A DNA stretch of 64,000 nt, taken from assembly GCA_964023275.1 (NCBI GenBank), contig OZ029914.1:16142049-16206048 (forward strand), given 5' to 3'. This stretch comes from Norana najaformis. Its lineage: Eukaryota; Annelida; Clitellata; Crassiclitellata; Hormogastridae. Below, in pieces: positions 11,201 to 23,056 of the stretch. Position numbers and translations under genes: made by a program. Position 1 is the stretch's first letter, and every line of letters begins with the position of its first letter. Below the pieces are notes generated by a model. It was not told the DNA's origin. It worked only from the letters and a program-made list of their open reading frames with translations, and did not search any database.

Positions 11201-13694
11201 AAATCCTGGGATATCTTCAACTTACAGTAAGAAATTTTCCTGAAAGTGAGGACTTGAATGGACTAATTGAGAATAATTACACTAAATGTGAATAATTAAT
11301 CGTAAATATTTCTGAAATGCAAACATTGTCGACACGTTAATTGGATACCTTCCAGCCCAAACAATTTTGTAGAATGCAAGATAAAGAATAGCTAAGAAAT
11401 AACATAAGGATTTCAAGATGTGCCTTGAAAAGATCCATGCTATCTTGTTGAATGATCCAATAGATTTGGAGATTTTTCTTTCTAGAATTTTAATGTAACT
11501 GTTTCATTTCAAATTGTCATCTACAATTACTCAAAGAAATTTTGTCTGATGTACTCTGGTAAACTGCATGTTACAAATCTTTACATCAAAAGTATGGATA
11601 AATATTTTCCCTGAAAATACCGCGTATGAAGATTTAGCCAAGTTAATATATAGTTTGCTCATAATGTACCACTGTGACAGCTTATCTATGGTTAATTCTC
11701 TCAACAAAAACATCAAATTCAGAAGCACAAAAAACAAATTGTACTATCAGCAAATTACGGCATCTTCAAAATTTTATGCGATTTAAAATTATTATTGATA
11801 TACAACAGGAACATTAGAGGTCCCATTAGTTAATCACGGGGCACTCTGCATGTTATCATTAGTGCTTGCGATTCAATGTCAATGTCTTTTCGAATTTATT
11901 TTATTGTATTAAATCAAAATAGTAAAATTACGACATATACTTCTATCGCCAACGTAAAAACTATATCTTCATGCAATTAGTCAAATTTTTATCTTAAGCA
12001 ATTATTAAAGTCGTTTGACATTGACATTTGTAACTCAACCAATCACTCGAGCACAAAGGCATACTCTCAAATGCTATCCTTTAATTGTGTTCGCTATATC
12101 TTTAGATGGCCTCAATTTTTTGTAAAATTTGCATCTGTTGGGTCAGCAAACCTTGTTCGGGAAGACTATGACGCATCGCGAACGTCAGCCCAATATATTC
12201 AGTGCGTGACATCTCACTTGGTGTATACTTGCCCAAGCCAACCCATAACTTAGTGACTCATCAGCGACCTGGTCTTAGAGCGAGATAGCTCGCCAATTAC
12301 AAGCACGTGATACAGACGCGCCTTGGAAAGTCTGAAACTTGTTTATTATTATTAATTAGTAACTTATATGGCGCCGATGTCTAACGCGAAAAGGCATCAA
12401 CCGATGGCGCACCAGAACCAAGCAGCAATCAGAACAATATCCAAACGATCAGTATACTAAGGCAGAAACGCAGTCTACGCAGAAAAAGTCCGACTGGGAA
12501 AAGTATGCCTTAAGTTGAGAACAAACACACAAGCGACTGAGCGAAACGTAATATGAAATCGTGACTCTAGCTGAGGTAGAGCTAATCTGGCGGAGACACA
12601 AAGTTCTGAAATCTGGCGAATATGTAAGAAAATAAAAAGTGAAAATGAGATACTTCTAAAGTTCATTCACATCATTAACATTGTAACCACATAGACTACG
12701 AATTGTTTAGTATTTTGGAAGTCTTCGAGCATCGTAAAAAATGTTCTACATCATCAAGGCTAATTTGCGTCTTTCCAGTACCTACAACTGTCGAAGGCAC
12801 AGTCTCACCGTTGACAGCAATACAACAGACTGTACTTACCAAAACAATGTTTTATCGAAGAGTTGCCCTTTCTATATAGGACATATATTATTAAATACCG
12901 TCAGCAGCTGTGAAAAGATGGCGCACAGCTCTATTTGTGCCTGGAAAAAGATTAGTTAACGTAGTATAATTTACTTTCTGATAGTGTCATGCAGCACTAG
13001 AATCATTTATTATAGAAAGTCTTTCAATCTTTTAACCTAGGTATTTTCACTAATAGGACTGAAAATACATTCTTCCACACAAAATTCATTCGCTGGATTT
13101 AGCTGTACTGGTGGGAAAATCAACCTCTTGTACTTTTATTCGAGATGAACCCATAAATCTTACCCATTATAAAGACTAGTTGTAGCTTTGACGAACTACT
13201 CTTGTTTATCATTAAGGCGGAGCCATCGCCGTGGTTGCGATTCGCGAAGGCTCAGAAATCTATCCAAAACCTTATTTTAGACAGATATTTCCAAGTGCAG
13301 ATGAAACGCCTGAACACCCGGAACCCACGACAAATTGCTAGCAAACAAACTGTGTATAATCGTTTACCCAACTGTCATGATAAGACACTCGCTTTTGATT
13401 ACCTAGGAATTACTAACCGATGCTTCAATTACACACATTGATTAAGGTATTTAATTTTTACTTTGATATTCTGAAGATTGGCAAACGTGCACAAAGCAGA
13501 TGGATTGTTCAAAAACCTGCGTAAGAGGCTACATGCAATACTACGCTAGCCGATGCACCGGTGTTCGAACTCCCACTTGCCAAGACTATGCTAGGATCCA
13601 CAACGGAGGACCAAAAGGTTGCCAGAAATCCTCCACGCTCGGCTACTGGAATAAAGTGCAGCGCTGCTGTGCCAAAAAGTCAGGCGGCTGTTGA
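5249..13694 (+). CDS. i-type lysozyme gene 1 (four exons, 144 aa)
   Basis: Exons are 5249-5300, 8301-8350, 10446-10560 and 13477-13694. All introns are GT-AG, with phases 1, 0 and 1. The product is a secreted muramidase of the invertebrate (destabilase-type) class, which cleaves peptidoglycan in defence or digestion. A hydrophobic signal peptide covers residues 1 to about 21, followed by GDISENC. The catalytic Glu and Asp of this family fall at E36 (CICQIEGC) and D48 (CSYD), with the family's usual 12-residue spacing. The C-terminal exon has CQDYARIHNGGP and GYWNKVQRCC. Oddity: residue 67 is Ser in WKESGRPGG where genes 2-4 have Cys (W-x-DC), so one cysteine should lack its partner. Intron 1 carries a 1.2-kb insert with a gypsy-like start, and intron 3 carries a minus-strand RT fragment. 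The reading frame is intact, so the gene is probably functional or recently so. Confidence 0.9.
6843..6942 (+). repeat. Short (100-bp) LTR with TGTTACG/CGTAACA ends
   Basis: The segment starts TGTTACG and ends CGTAACA, a perfect 7-bp inverted repeat with canonical TG...CA ends. It is followed at once by TGGTGGCAGCGATT, which looks like a tRNA primer-binding site because it begins with TGG, the complement of tRNA CCA ends. A gag-like ORF starts 26 bp further on. LTRs this short are unusual but occur in some gypsy lineages. Only one LTR is seen. Confidence 0.65.
6968..7400 (+). pseudogene. Gag-like N-terminal fragment of a gypsy-type retrotransposon
   Basis: The ORF starts MEEVNPRSPN and continues with NWGLFKQKWDNYAVL, a GDEALKIYNGF block and YIFNKREQR, the layout of gag N-termini in K02A2.6-like gypsy elements. 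It stops at 7346-7348. A second frame picks up immediately with RALAKTCKFC, which normally continues the same gag, so there is a frameshift near 7318. Nothing recognisable follows after about 7400. Confidence 0.65.
8351..10445 (+). other. Intron 2 of lysozyme gene 1
   Basis: AT-rich non-coding sequence, alignable with gene 4 intron 2 (48375-50475). Around 9520-9660 is an old retroposon 3' end (TGACGCAGCGCCTGT, then AGTACCGCTTTTGAAATT). Equivalents exist in all four genes near 25250, 41040 and 49560, so this insertion predates the cluster. I see no exon in it. Confidence 0.6.
10670..10800 (+). repeat. Small non-LTR 3'-end remnant in intron 3 of gene 1
   Basis: Contains AGCGACCAACGACTGATGCC followed by GGCGCTATAAAAGTCCTTTA, a 3' end also seen at 50765-50830 (gene 4) and in reverse near 60780-60840. 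No coding part remains. Confidence 0.5.
10890..12010 (-). pseudogene. Jockey-like non-LTR reverse transcriptase fragment in gene 1 intron 3
   Basis: Read on the minus strand, broken frames give GPLMFLLYINN, a FADS string where FADD is expected, then LYINLAKSSYAVFS, VHQTKFLG and later AFYKIVWAGRYP. This is the order of the palm-to-thumb part of jockey/Daphne-type reverse transcriptases. The catalytic FADD motif is damaged and stops interrupt every frame. A homologous copy sits in gene 4 intron 3 (50920-52260), but genes 2 and 3 have only a 0.38-kb intron there. The insertion therefore marks the gene 1/gene 4 lineage, or was lost from the other. Confidence 0.65.
12340..13000. repeat. Retroposon 3'-end remnant and unassigned intron DNA
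   Basis: TATGGCGCCGATG...GCATCAACCGATGGCGCACCA (about 12366-12412) is the reverse of a retroposon 3' end that recurs near 17130-17185 and 52600-52650. The remainder of intron 3, up to the acceptor at 13476, shows no coding signal. Confidence 0.4.
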
Positions 13695-14310
13695 GCTAAG
13701 GAAGGAATTTCGTCGAAGAAAATGGTCTTGAACCACGACATGGAAGAGATCAGACGATGCTTTGCTTTTGGCCATTTCAACTTTAAAAGATTGCTTTTGC
13801 TTCATTTAGCATCTTTATTAGTATTAATCTTCATTTTAAAGTAGCGGTTCAATCGTTCAAAGTAGTCGGCTCAATCGAACCAAACTAATCGATATATTGA
13901 TTATCTATATTATATAAGACATTTTGCTATTGTGATTAAATTGTAATGTACTTAATTTACTCACATTACATACAGTAGTGAGATATGATGATCTTGTTCA
14001 TTGTGACTGCATTAGTAATGGTAACCAAGCTAACAATAGTCGAACATGTCTTTCGCAACGGATGATGACTCGACGGAATGCTGAAGGATCAGCGTTTCCT
14101 CAATATGCCTTCATAAATATTGCCGGTTATTCTTGCAACATTATAATCCAGTACCAATCCAGTCATTGCATGGCTGTCTTCTTTCAGTCATATACCTCTG
14201 TCTCTGTGCAACTGTCTCTTTTTATGCCTGCGTCTGTTCACTCCATCCCATCCTATCTGTCTGTCTACATTGCTGTCTATCTCTACAACTACTGATGATG
14301 TCTGATAAAA
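13695..14310 (+). other. Putative 3' UTR of lysozyme gene 1
   Basis: The block after the stop is conserved behind genes 1, 2 and 4, and partly behind gene 3. It includes a CTGTCTGTC-rich stretch and ends GATGATGTCTGATAAAAC. Gene 4 has AATAAA directly after this point. Here the equivalent reads GGATAAT, so the polyadenylation signal is weaker or displaced. Confidence 0.4.
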
Positions 14311-16144
14311 CCGGATAATATAGTGGAAAGCAAATAATTTTCCCAAATTAGTGGGTCACAGCTATTCGTCTACTTTCTTTATGCCAGAATTTCCATCGCC
14401 TTTAGAGAAACCAGCAAAACTTCTTCCGTTAAACGCTGGTTTTCTTCGTTTTATCTTAAGTCTACGACCGATGGCTTACTCTAACATTTACCGATTCAGA
14501 AGACTTCAGACAACCACGTCCATTGTGCCCAGACGGGTCCGTATCATATCAATGGAGGCCAGATATGGGCTTAATTACTGCACAACGTACTTGGTATTAC
14601 CGACCGTAAACAGGACATTTTCGACGACGCCGTTTGGGCGCCGGGAGTACAACCCATGCTTTATCAGTATAAGTATGCTATGGAGTACTTGCAAGTTATT
14701 ATGCATTTCAGTAATATGAAGTCATGAAATCTTTTGGAAGCAACTCGTGAAATATTTGGCCCAGAAACGTTGGTTTTCAGTTGAAATAAATAAAATTCTC
14801 TTTGAAACTCGCAATATTATTTAAATACTTTAGCTTGGCAACTTTTAAATTACATCAAACATAGTACAAGATAGTTTCATTGTATTTTGTAACCAGTGGA
14901 CAAGCACCAGCAAAAGCCTGGTTATGTAAACCCTTGCTAACTAGTCCACAGAAATACTTGTGTTTTCCTCGTTAATGTTATTTATAAATTTATTATCGAC
15001 TATGCCACATTGGGTTTATTTTCAATTAGACAGGAGTTGATATATCACTTTTCCTGGAACTTTAGAAGAAAATGTAAGATTGAAATTGGTAGGTAATTAC
15101 TGGGTACAATATCTGTCCTATTATGTTCGTTCGTTCGTTATGCTCGTCAGTCTCTTGTATCATTTCGTTACCAACTTAGATTTACCTTTTCAGGATTTCC
15201 GCTGTAGGTTGCCTCTCTGTTTCTGTGGACTAACTTTCTGGATATTGACCTGACTGCAGCTTGAATTTGATACTCCATTGGTTGATGTCTTGTGCAGTAC
15301 GCTATAGAATTTTCTAATTAATTATAATATGTAAATTAAACTAAGAAACTTATCAAATATAGTAGACTTAACTGAATAATAAAAGTATATTAGATACATA
15401 AGCTTATACTGGATAATTTGGTCATGTTGATTTAATTACATTCGTGTGTTTTAAGCGCAGCACCGAAGAAGAAACTTCAAGGTTCAGTTCGCTAAAGCAT
15501 AAACATAAACCACCACTTCAGTGTCACACTAATTAATCATTTCCTGCCGTTGTCATATTCTTCAGGATGTCTTTTGTAGCACTTTGCCATTACTCCATAA
15601 TGCTGCTGCAACTAAGTCTAAATTTGGGTTTATAAGCTAAACTGTCATACATACATATATGCATATATACACTTACATACATAGGCCTAAAAATAACAAT
15701 GATTATTTACGGACACAAGAGATAATGAGAGATAATCTTTAATATACATCATAGATGTTAAAATTCATTACGCCTATCATTTATAGAAATATTCATGTTA
15801 GAGATGACATGCCATAGATGGTGTCATGCTGTCACATAGTATTGTCATATCCTAATGCCCTTAGTTATGAATTACAAAATATGGAGACCTACGTGATAAT
15901 GGAGAGACACTTAGCCTACAACATAATTTTACATAACTCGCCGAACAATTTTGCGGTTAAAAATAACAGAAAATATTACCGTAAGCGACAAACAACATAA
16001 GAATGGTTTAAACTACAATACAATACTGATGAAATATGTAAAGAACCAATACTAAGCGTCTACACTTTCGAAATCTTGATGCCCGGACAGATGATCTGTT
16101 TTATGCCTGTGCCACTTAAATTCAATTGCCGATAACACTCTTTT
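14311..16144. other. Duplicated intergenic DNA, no gene recognised
   Basis: Matches 27560-31868 apart from insertions in that copy. Around 15240-15320 is a short retroposon 3' end (GTTGATGTC...GCTATAGAATTTT). Short open frames occur but none has recognisable homology. Confidence 0.5.
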
Positions 16145-17004
16145 CTAAGTACGTATTCTTTTTACATTATGCACATTTCTGCGGTAGCTATGAGACAAAT
16201 TTACAGGTTTAGATGGATTTTTTCCAAATGCTAACTCAAATTCTAACAGAAATATGGTATTTATTTCTTCTGTCGTACTGCTGAGTGCATCTGTTTCTTC
16301 GTCCATTATCAGATAAATGTTTTTGAAGGAATGCGTAGCCCTACATTCAAACAACTCCAAACCGGGCCAAGTATTGTTAGTATGAGAAAGCAAACAGCCT
16401 AGGTAACTTGGAATACCTGAGAAGCGTGTGAAATTAACCTGATTGATAATCTGGCCATGAGTGCTCACAAGACTAAGGGTTATTGACACTATCTCTCTAA
16501 CACTGAACCGATGAACAATTACGAATTGTCCACTGTTCTTCGAAATTGCTTTGAATGGGTGATAACTGTCACTCGGCAATAAAATTCTACGAATAAGAAC
16601 AGCATCTGTTTCATGGATATCTATCTCAGAATGCGTTTCGCCACGTAGCAGTACCAGCACTTTACCATCACTGAAAACCGTCAAAGAAAAGTAGTCACCT
16701 AAGTCGGATAACCATTTCGTAACTTGATGACTATGTATTGCAATCTTCCAGACGCATGCAGCCTCTAAATCTGTAACGTAGAGACAATTTGATGTGGTAC
16801 TGGATTCGAGTTTAGTGGCATCACGAATCTCTTCGTTCATGATTAGCATTTGTAGATCAAACGGACTCGTACTATGGTACACTCGGATCGAATGTATGGA
16901 ATTACGATCTCCTTGACAAAGAATATAGATGTGATCCTCTAGTTGAGTCACGCTAAGCAGGAAGCAACATGGAGCATCTAAAGTCTTGAAGAAATTCACG
17001 TAGA
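16145..17004 (-). pseudogene. Beta-propeller-like (NHL/six-bladed) protein, 3'-terminal exon
   Basis: A 285-codon open frame on the minus strand begins just after a good acceptor (TTGCTTATTTGCAG at 17005-17018 read in reverse), in frame but without an ATG. It is therefore an internal-to-last exon whose upstream exon I cannot find. The sequence alternates blade-like segments: SNCLYVTDLEAACVWKI, then TVFSDGKVLVLLRGE, then EIDIHETDAVLIRRILLPSD and GQFVIVHRF. This matches a propeller family common in cnidarians and echinoderms, with unknown ligand. The paralogue at 31869-32616 is truncated. No upstream exon appears before the next element, so I call it a fragment, though a long intron is possible. 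Confidence 0.55.
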
Positions 17005-17337
17005 CTGCAAATAAGCAAAATTCGTAATTTTAACCAGATTTAAATGACAGTGATTGGACAGTTTTGGATATGTTGACGTATGCTAAGTTATAATAAAAAT
17101 ATTTAGCATTTTATTAATTGATATCAGTTTCTATGGCGCCGGTGTGTAATGCAGAAAGCATCAACCGATGGCGCACCAAATTCAAGCCGCAGTCGAAAGC
17201 CAGGCCATAGACACAGAAGGGAATCTTATTGTATACACTAGCTGGTGCTTTTCACTCCATTGATTTATTTCCTTTAAAATACTTGACAGCGTTCAAAGTA
17301 TGCTGAATAATAATAATAAAAACAACAACACTAACAC

Positions 17338-17375
<38 letters not shown>

Positions 17376-17700
17376 GTACTGGTTGTTGTGGTAGTAGTAG
17401 AAGTTGTAGTAGTGGAATTAATAGTAGTAATTGTCAGTTTCTGGTTTTGCGCCTTACGTATGAAGAACTATTTTAAGTGAGTGGCTGAAATACATCAGAT
17501 TTTGGCGATTTAGTGGCGCGTAAACAAGTTCCTCAATAAGCTTCCCCAAGAAAAAACTATGACTTGGTCGTCTCGAAGAGAAACCTTTATTCTTGTTCTT
17601 TTGTGGATCTTAGGCTGAAAATATTTAATCGGAGCTGAATGCTAGAGCTAAGCAACCAGACACTCCTCTTCGGAATTCGTACAACTCGTTACACCTAAGA
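17005..17700. other. Non-coding stretch with AAT microsatellite
   Basis: Holds a retroposon 3'-end remnant near 17130-17185 and an (AAT)n run at about 17338-17375. Interrupted AGT/TAG triplets follow to 17430. The paralogous region at 32640-32900 is shorter, with about 590 bp missing across the propeller fragment boundary. Confidence 0.6.
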
Positions 17701-18047
17701 ATATTCAATTGTCCAGTGATTAGTACGCAGTGATTAGTACGCAAGAGAAATTGGCTGGCGGCTACGGACGTAATCTACGTCTAGCAATGTGGAACAAATT
17801 TCTGGTCGTTTCCGACACCATGATTGCAAACCACCTGGACGTCCTCGTTCTCACCGAATCATCCTCAGCGGATGTTCCAGTGCGCAGAGCTGCACTAGTA
17901 GAAAGCTTGCACTGTGATCAAATTCGCACTTCGATTCCGGCATATCGCGAAGCAGTTCAAAACCATGACGCTATCGTCATCTACTATCGATACGCAATCA
18001 AGGTCAAAGTTACTACTTTACCAGTCAATTCAAAGATCTTCTAGGCA

Positions 18048-18170
18048 TTTTCCCTATCGACTCCCAAGTTCCTCGGGCGAATGATGCTGCTCGCTAGATG
18101 GCCAATGATGCTGCTCGCAGTCTGGCGAGCAGCATCATTGGCCCGGGAAACTTGAGAATCAATAGGAAAA
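18048..18170. repeat. Imperfect hairpin inside the endonuclease remnant
   Basis: The outer arms run from TTTTCCCTATCGACTCCCAAG to the inverse ending AATAGGAAAA. An inner stem, GGCCAATGATGCTGCTCGC (about 18100-18118), is repeated perfectly in reverse at 18125-18143 around a short loop. The copy at 33261-33358 keeps the outer arms but not the extra inner duplication. The truncated element at 1-478 is joined exactly to the second arm of this hairpin. Confidence 0.75.
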
Positions 18171-18246
18171 AGGAGGCTTATCGCCTACTAAACTGCCCTT
18201 TTTTCTCCGAGTTTAGTTCTATCTTGGAGGTCTTTGCAGTTGTCAA

Positions 18247-18353
18247 ATGATTATTACTTGCGACTTGAATATTCACCTCGAGGATGGCTACTCGCTGGAT
18301 ATAGTCCAACTCGTGGTGAGAAAATGCTTAAAAGCAAGAAAAAATCTAAGCTA
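18247..18353 (+). repeat. Arm 1 of a 107-bp inverted duplication (partner 19575-19681)
   Basis: This segment of the endonuclease remnant reappears as a reverse complement at 19575-19681 with only two mismatches. The partner arm is absent from the paralogous position near 35430-35460, so the inverted copy arose after, or was lost in, the segmental duplication. Confidence 0.85.
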
Positions 18354-18360
18354 TTTACAA

Positions 18361-19175
18361 AATGAGCAGGAAGACAAGATAAGTTATTTGCCCAAAAAAT
18401 TTTACAAATTTGAGACAACGATAATTTTATTAAAACTTTTAATAGAATAATATTAACTCAATATTTTAAATAAGTGGTTAGACTGCTATTCGAATTTTAG
18501 GCTTTGTTACTCAGAAAAGCGTTTTGCGACAGAAAATAAGAATATACATTTTGAGGAAAGCAAATTTTCGGCAGAATGCAAGAAATCTGTACAAAAGAAA
18601 CAAAGGACAAACCAAAATGGCAGAAATGCAGCAGCAGCAGCTTTCGTACCTCGCATCTTTTCGCTAAGAGACGGAAGAGTTTCTGAAGACCGTTCTAGAT
18701 CTACAGCGATGCTCGTTAGAAAAACTGGGCTTATCAGAGACAGAAACGCAATAAAGTACAGGTACGACATATTGTTTGAGAAACTTGAAGTATCGCAAGT
18801 AGAGAAAACTATGTTTCTATTACTAAAGAATTCGCACTTTATAAAGGCATATCAACAAAAGTAGCCTATCCAATGAATGCCTCTTTGAGTGATACAAAAT
18901 ACTGCAGGATCGATTTCACTACAGTCGACAAAGTCGTTTCCAAGACGGCAACTCAATATTTAAACAGGCGATGATTTTGTGTAGCCTAAAGATGTCAGCT
19001 GGGACACTACATACAGAAGGCTTAGTTTAACTCGAACCATTAGCTGGGAGGCTATATAAAAAGAGCTTATTTTAACCGGTATCACGTGTATCATATCATA
19101 TAGCATATAATTATGAGCAGATTACTGTCCTTCGCGATTGAACTTCAGCGAGAAAGTTTTAGATTTTTTTATTTG
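18361..19175. other. Decayed retroposon and intergenic DNA
   Basis: Matches 33520-34375 and in part 700-1010. It includes GCAGCAGCAG followed by a decayed coding-like stretch, with no intact frame or recognisable gene. Confidence 0.5.
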
Positions 19176-19404
19176 GGCATATGGCGTTTGCTATGCCCAA
19201 GGAGTGGATGAGCGGCCTATGGCATTTGCTATTCCCAAGGGGGTGGATGAGCGGCCTGTGGCATTTGCTATGCCGAAGGGATGGATGAGCGGCCTGTGGC
19301 ATTTGCTATGCCGAAGGGGTGGATGAGCAGCCCATGGCATTAGCTATGCCGAAGGGGTGGATGAGTGGCCTATGGCATTTGCTATGCCCAAGGGGTGGAT
19401 GAGC
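19176..19404. repeat. 38-39 bp minisatellite, about 6 copies
   Basis: The unit resembles GGCCTATGGCATTTGCTATG followed by CCCAAGGGGTGGATGAGC. Six adjacent copies are present, one 39 bp and the rest 38 bp or partial. The paralogous site at 34386-34429 has a single copy, so the array expanded here or contracted there. Confidence 0.9.
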
Positions 19405-19574
19405 GGCCTGAAACAGAGCACAACAGACATCTAAAAATAATCAGAATTAAGTTCAGAATTTAATATTTTCAAAACAATTTATTGACTGCGTAATCATTGA
19501 TTATGTAGTTTTATTTAATAGCAGGTAAGGATTAGCTGATTATTTTAGCTTAGATTTTTTAGCTTAGATTATTT

Positions 19575-19681
19575 TAGCTCAGATTTTTTCATGCTTTTAA
19601 GCATTTTCTCACCACGAGTTGGACTATATCCAGCGAGTAGCCATCCTCGAGGTGAATATTCAAGTCGCAAGTAATAATCAT
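19575..19681 (-). repeat. Arm 2 of the 107-bp inverted duplication
   Basis: Reverse complement of 18247-18353. It is preceded by short AGCTTAGATTTTTT-type tandem repeats at 19545-19590. Confidence 0.85.
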
Positions 19682-21330
19682 CTGTGTTCACGGCATTAAC
19701 GGCCACTGGCACTTTCGCTGTTTGGATGAATTTAAGAAAAATTGTGAATTGTCGACTTAATATGCCAAGGTTAGGAAAGTGAAGTCGCTAACACTTCATA
19801 CCCTTGGCTGTTGTTCAAGGCTAGTTTGAGGTTCTTCTTCTATGAAACGTCCATTTGGGTTTCCGAACGGCCCTGAATTGTTGACACAAATATCACCCGA
19901 CAACGATTGACTGCTCTGAAAGAAGATACACAGAATTATCTGGTTAACTACTTAATCAGTGATGGAAGTGCGTAGGATTTACAACATTTATGTTTTTGTA
20001 TATTAATTTTACCTCAAACAATGTTTCTTACTGTGAAAAGCTGTCGCTAAGATGGTGGAATAACCATTCGAAAGGTTCAGCTGTCACGACATCCGTTAAA
20101 ATAATTTATGCGTGACAAGAATTACTGCAAAACTTAATTAGCAACTGTAGTATGCATGCATGTATGTATGTATGTGTGTAAATATGCATACTTACATATT
20201 TACATGCATACATACACTTATCTACACATACATACTCTTGGTACAAATTTTACTTGTATATTTACATTTTTATCCTCCGTTAAGTCGTGTCTCAGTTTAT
20301 GTTATTACCAGGCCCTCAGGCATAGCTTTCCTTCCACAATTTTGTACAAGTACTCACTCTGTTCAAACTAGGGTAACAACGCCGTTCTAAGCTGCTGTTA
20401 TTTTTAATTGTAGCCAACTAAAAACAGCAACAATTCAGTATCAGACTGTTGCAACCAAATTAAAGTCTGACGCACCGTGTTGGTGATTTCACAGACCTGG
20501 TCAATCGATCTCTCAAACAATTTTACCAAAACATCGTCAGCAACTATGTCTTAGAACAAACATCAAATAAATTTGCATCCTGCGTCTGAACACTATAGCC
20601 ACATCTGTGCTTGTGTTACTTCGGTCCTTTACCGACTTTGACTGGGCTCCAATATCTAGCTATTAACCGAAATCAAAATTTGTTTACTATGGGGCAATTT
20701 ATCGAATAAACAGCGAAGGATGGTCCCACTGCATAATCTACTCTCAACACCAATTTCCATCAAAGATACTTCACGCGGGACCCCAGTAATTTTCTTATTG
20801 AGTCTATTTTCACCTGTGTCACTGCACTCAGATGAGCTTATTCGGCTAAATCTGCACTTACCAAACTTTGCAGTGAACCAGAGTCTCTCAGAAAAACAAC
20901 ATTACGATCTTTATCGCTTGGGGAAAACAGAAAACCCGTAGAGCAAAATGGCAAATAACGCTTAGCAGCCTTTAAAACCGAGATGTCAGTTTTCTGGAAT
21001 TCAACCACTCTAACTGAACTGTTTTGGACGTCGTTTGAAGGTTTTCTCGTTCATACTCTCGCTTCTTCCTCAATCAAACATAGGACGAGATAGAGTGACC
21101 AATCTCTTTGCAATAGTCATAAGCGAGTTGAGACCTAAATTCTTGATGAAATTTCCAATTATTCTAAAAACATGTTTATCTCAAATTTCGCCAAAAGCCA
21201 ACAAATTCTTGCCTTTCCCAGGTGCTGGCTCCCCAAATGCCTCAGCTGAAAATATTTACATGTATCTGAAAAAAGCGCCTGTTGCCTACAACTTAAGCTG
21301 CCACACCTATATTGCACGCAATCATATGCA
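19682..21330. other. Duplicated intergenic DNA, no gene recognised
   Basis: Aligns with 35455-37130 at high identity. It has TGTATGTATG/CATACATAC simple repeats near 20150-20235. A 101-codon frame at 21035-21340 is open in both copies, but nothing in it resembles a known protein. With such recent duplication, conservation is weak evidence for coding. Confidence 0.5.
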
Positions 21331-22200
<870 letters not shown>

Positions 22201-23056
22201 CAAAGTGGTTCGAACTCTTGTGCCTCATGGAAAACTGTCCAAATTATTCAGTTTGACTGCGTTTTCGTTTGTACTTAACTCTATACATTTTCTTTTACTA
22301 ATTCCTACGATCAGCGAACTTACAAAAAAGAAAACTTATAAAAATACACCTCCTATAAATGCCCATTCCCTTTCTTTGGAATTGCGATAACTGGGTCTAG
22401 TTAGTCACAACAATTTTCTTTTTACTGTCAAGCTTCTCTAAACTGTTTACAGGCTTGCATTCAATACGCATCTATTTTTACATTGATTCTGAATCAACAG
22501 TAGGCTTCATTGCTTTATCAGCCCGGCCACAGGGCTCATAGGGGGTTCGCATTATTCCATTGTGAAGTTCGTCGACTCTGACGTTGAGACCTGGATTTAA
22601 GCTGAATCGTGCAGAGGTACAATAACCCTAGGGACCAATGAGTGAAGAGGTGCTGGCCAGATGGAATAAGCATATACAGCATTCGAGTTTATGGGTGGGT
22701 GATACTCATGTTTGAGCTATTTAGGTGGTTGTAAAACTCATTGCATAACATGCCACCCATGTCTTAAAAATTGAATGCATCGGTGAATCATGCGTTTTGG
22801 AAAAACAGATCCAATCGTTACGCTGTGATGATTTTCAACAGCCACTTCGCCTACTCAGTTTCATGACCGTAAGCTATTTACATTATTCAAATGACTCTTT
22901 CTGAAGTGCGTATATTTCCACACGTGACTTGAACTGAAATACCCTGGATTTTCCACTTCCTCTTTATGCTAAGATTTAAAGTCTCGGAACTCCAACGACC
23001 CAGACTTCATTGCCTGACGGACGCCGAGAATTCAAACGTCTTCTTTGCACGGAAAA
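22201..23056 (+). promoter_or_regulatory. Upstream region of lysozyme gene 2
   Basis: Shares the conserved upstream block with the other lysozyme genes. The nearest part (about 22960-23056) has the same TTTAAAG, AACTCCAACGACCCAGAC and GACGCCGAGAATTCA strings before the ATG. About 110 bp present before genes 1 and 3 is missing near 22560. Confidence 0.45.

Larger units (their letters stand above)
17700..18360 (+). pseudogene. L2/CR1-like endonuclease-domain remnant
   Basis: Frames read NHLDVLVLTESS, then HDAIVIYYRYAIKVKV, then FFSEFSSILEVFAVV and DLNIHLEDG. This is the order of the endonuclease domain of L2/CR1-type non-LTR elements (LTET, GGG-AIxYR, IYRPP, GDFNIHLDD). Stops and a hairpin (18048-18170) interrupt it, and no adjacent reverse transcriptase follows. 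A paralogous copy lies at 32908-33520 and a partial one at 479-700. Confidence 0.65.
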
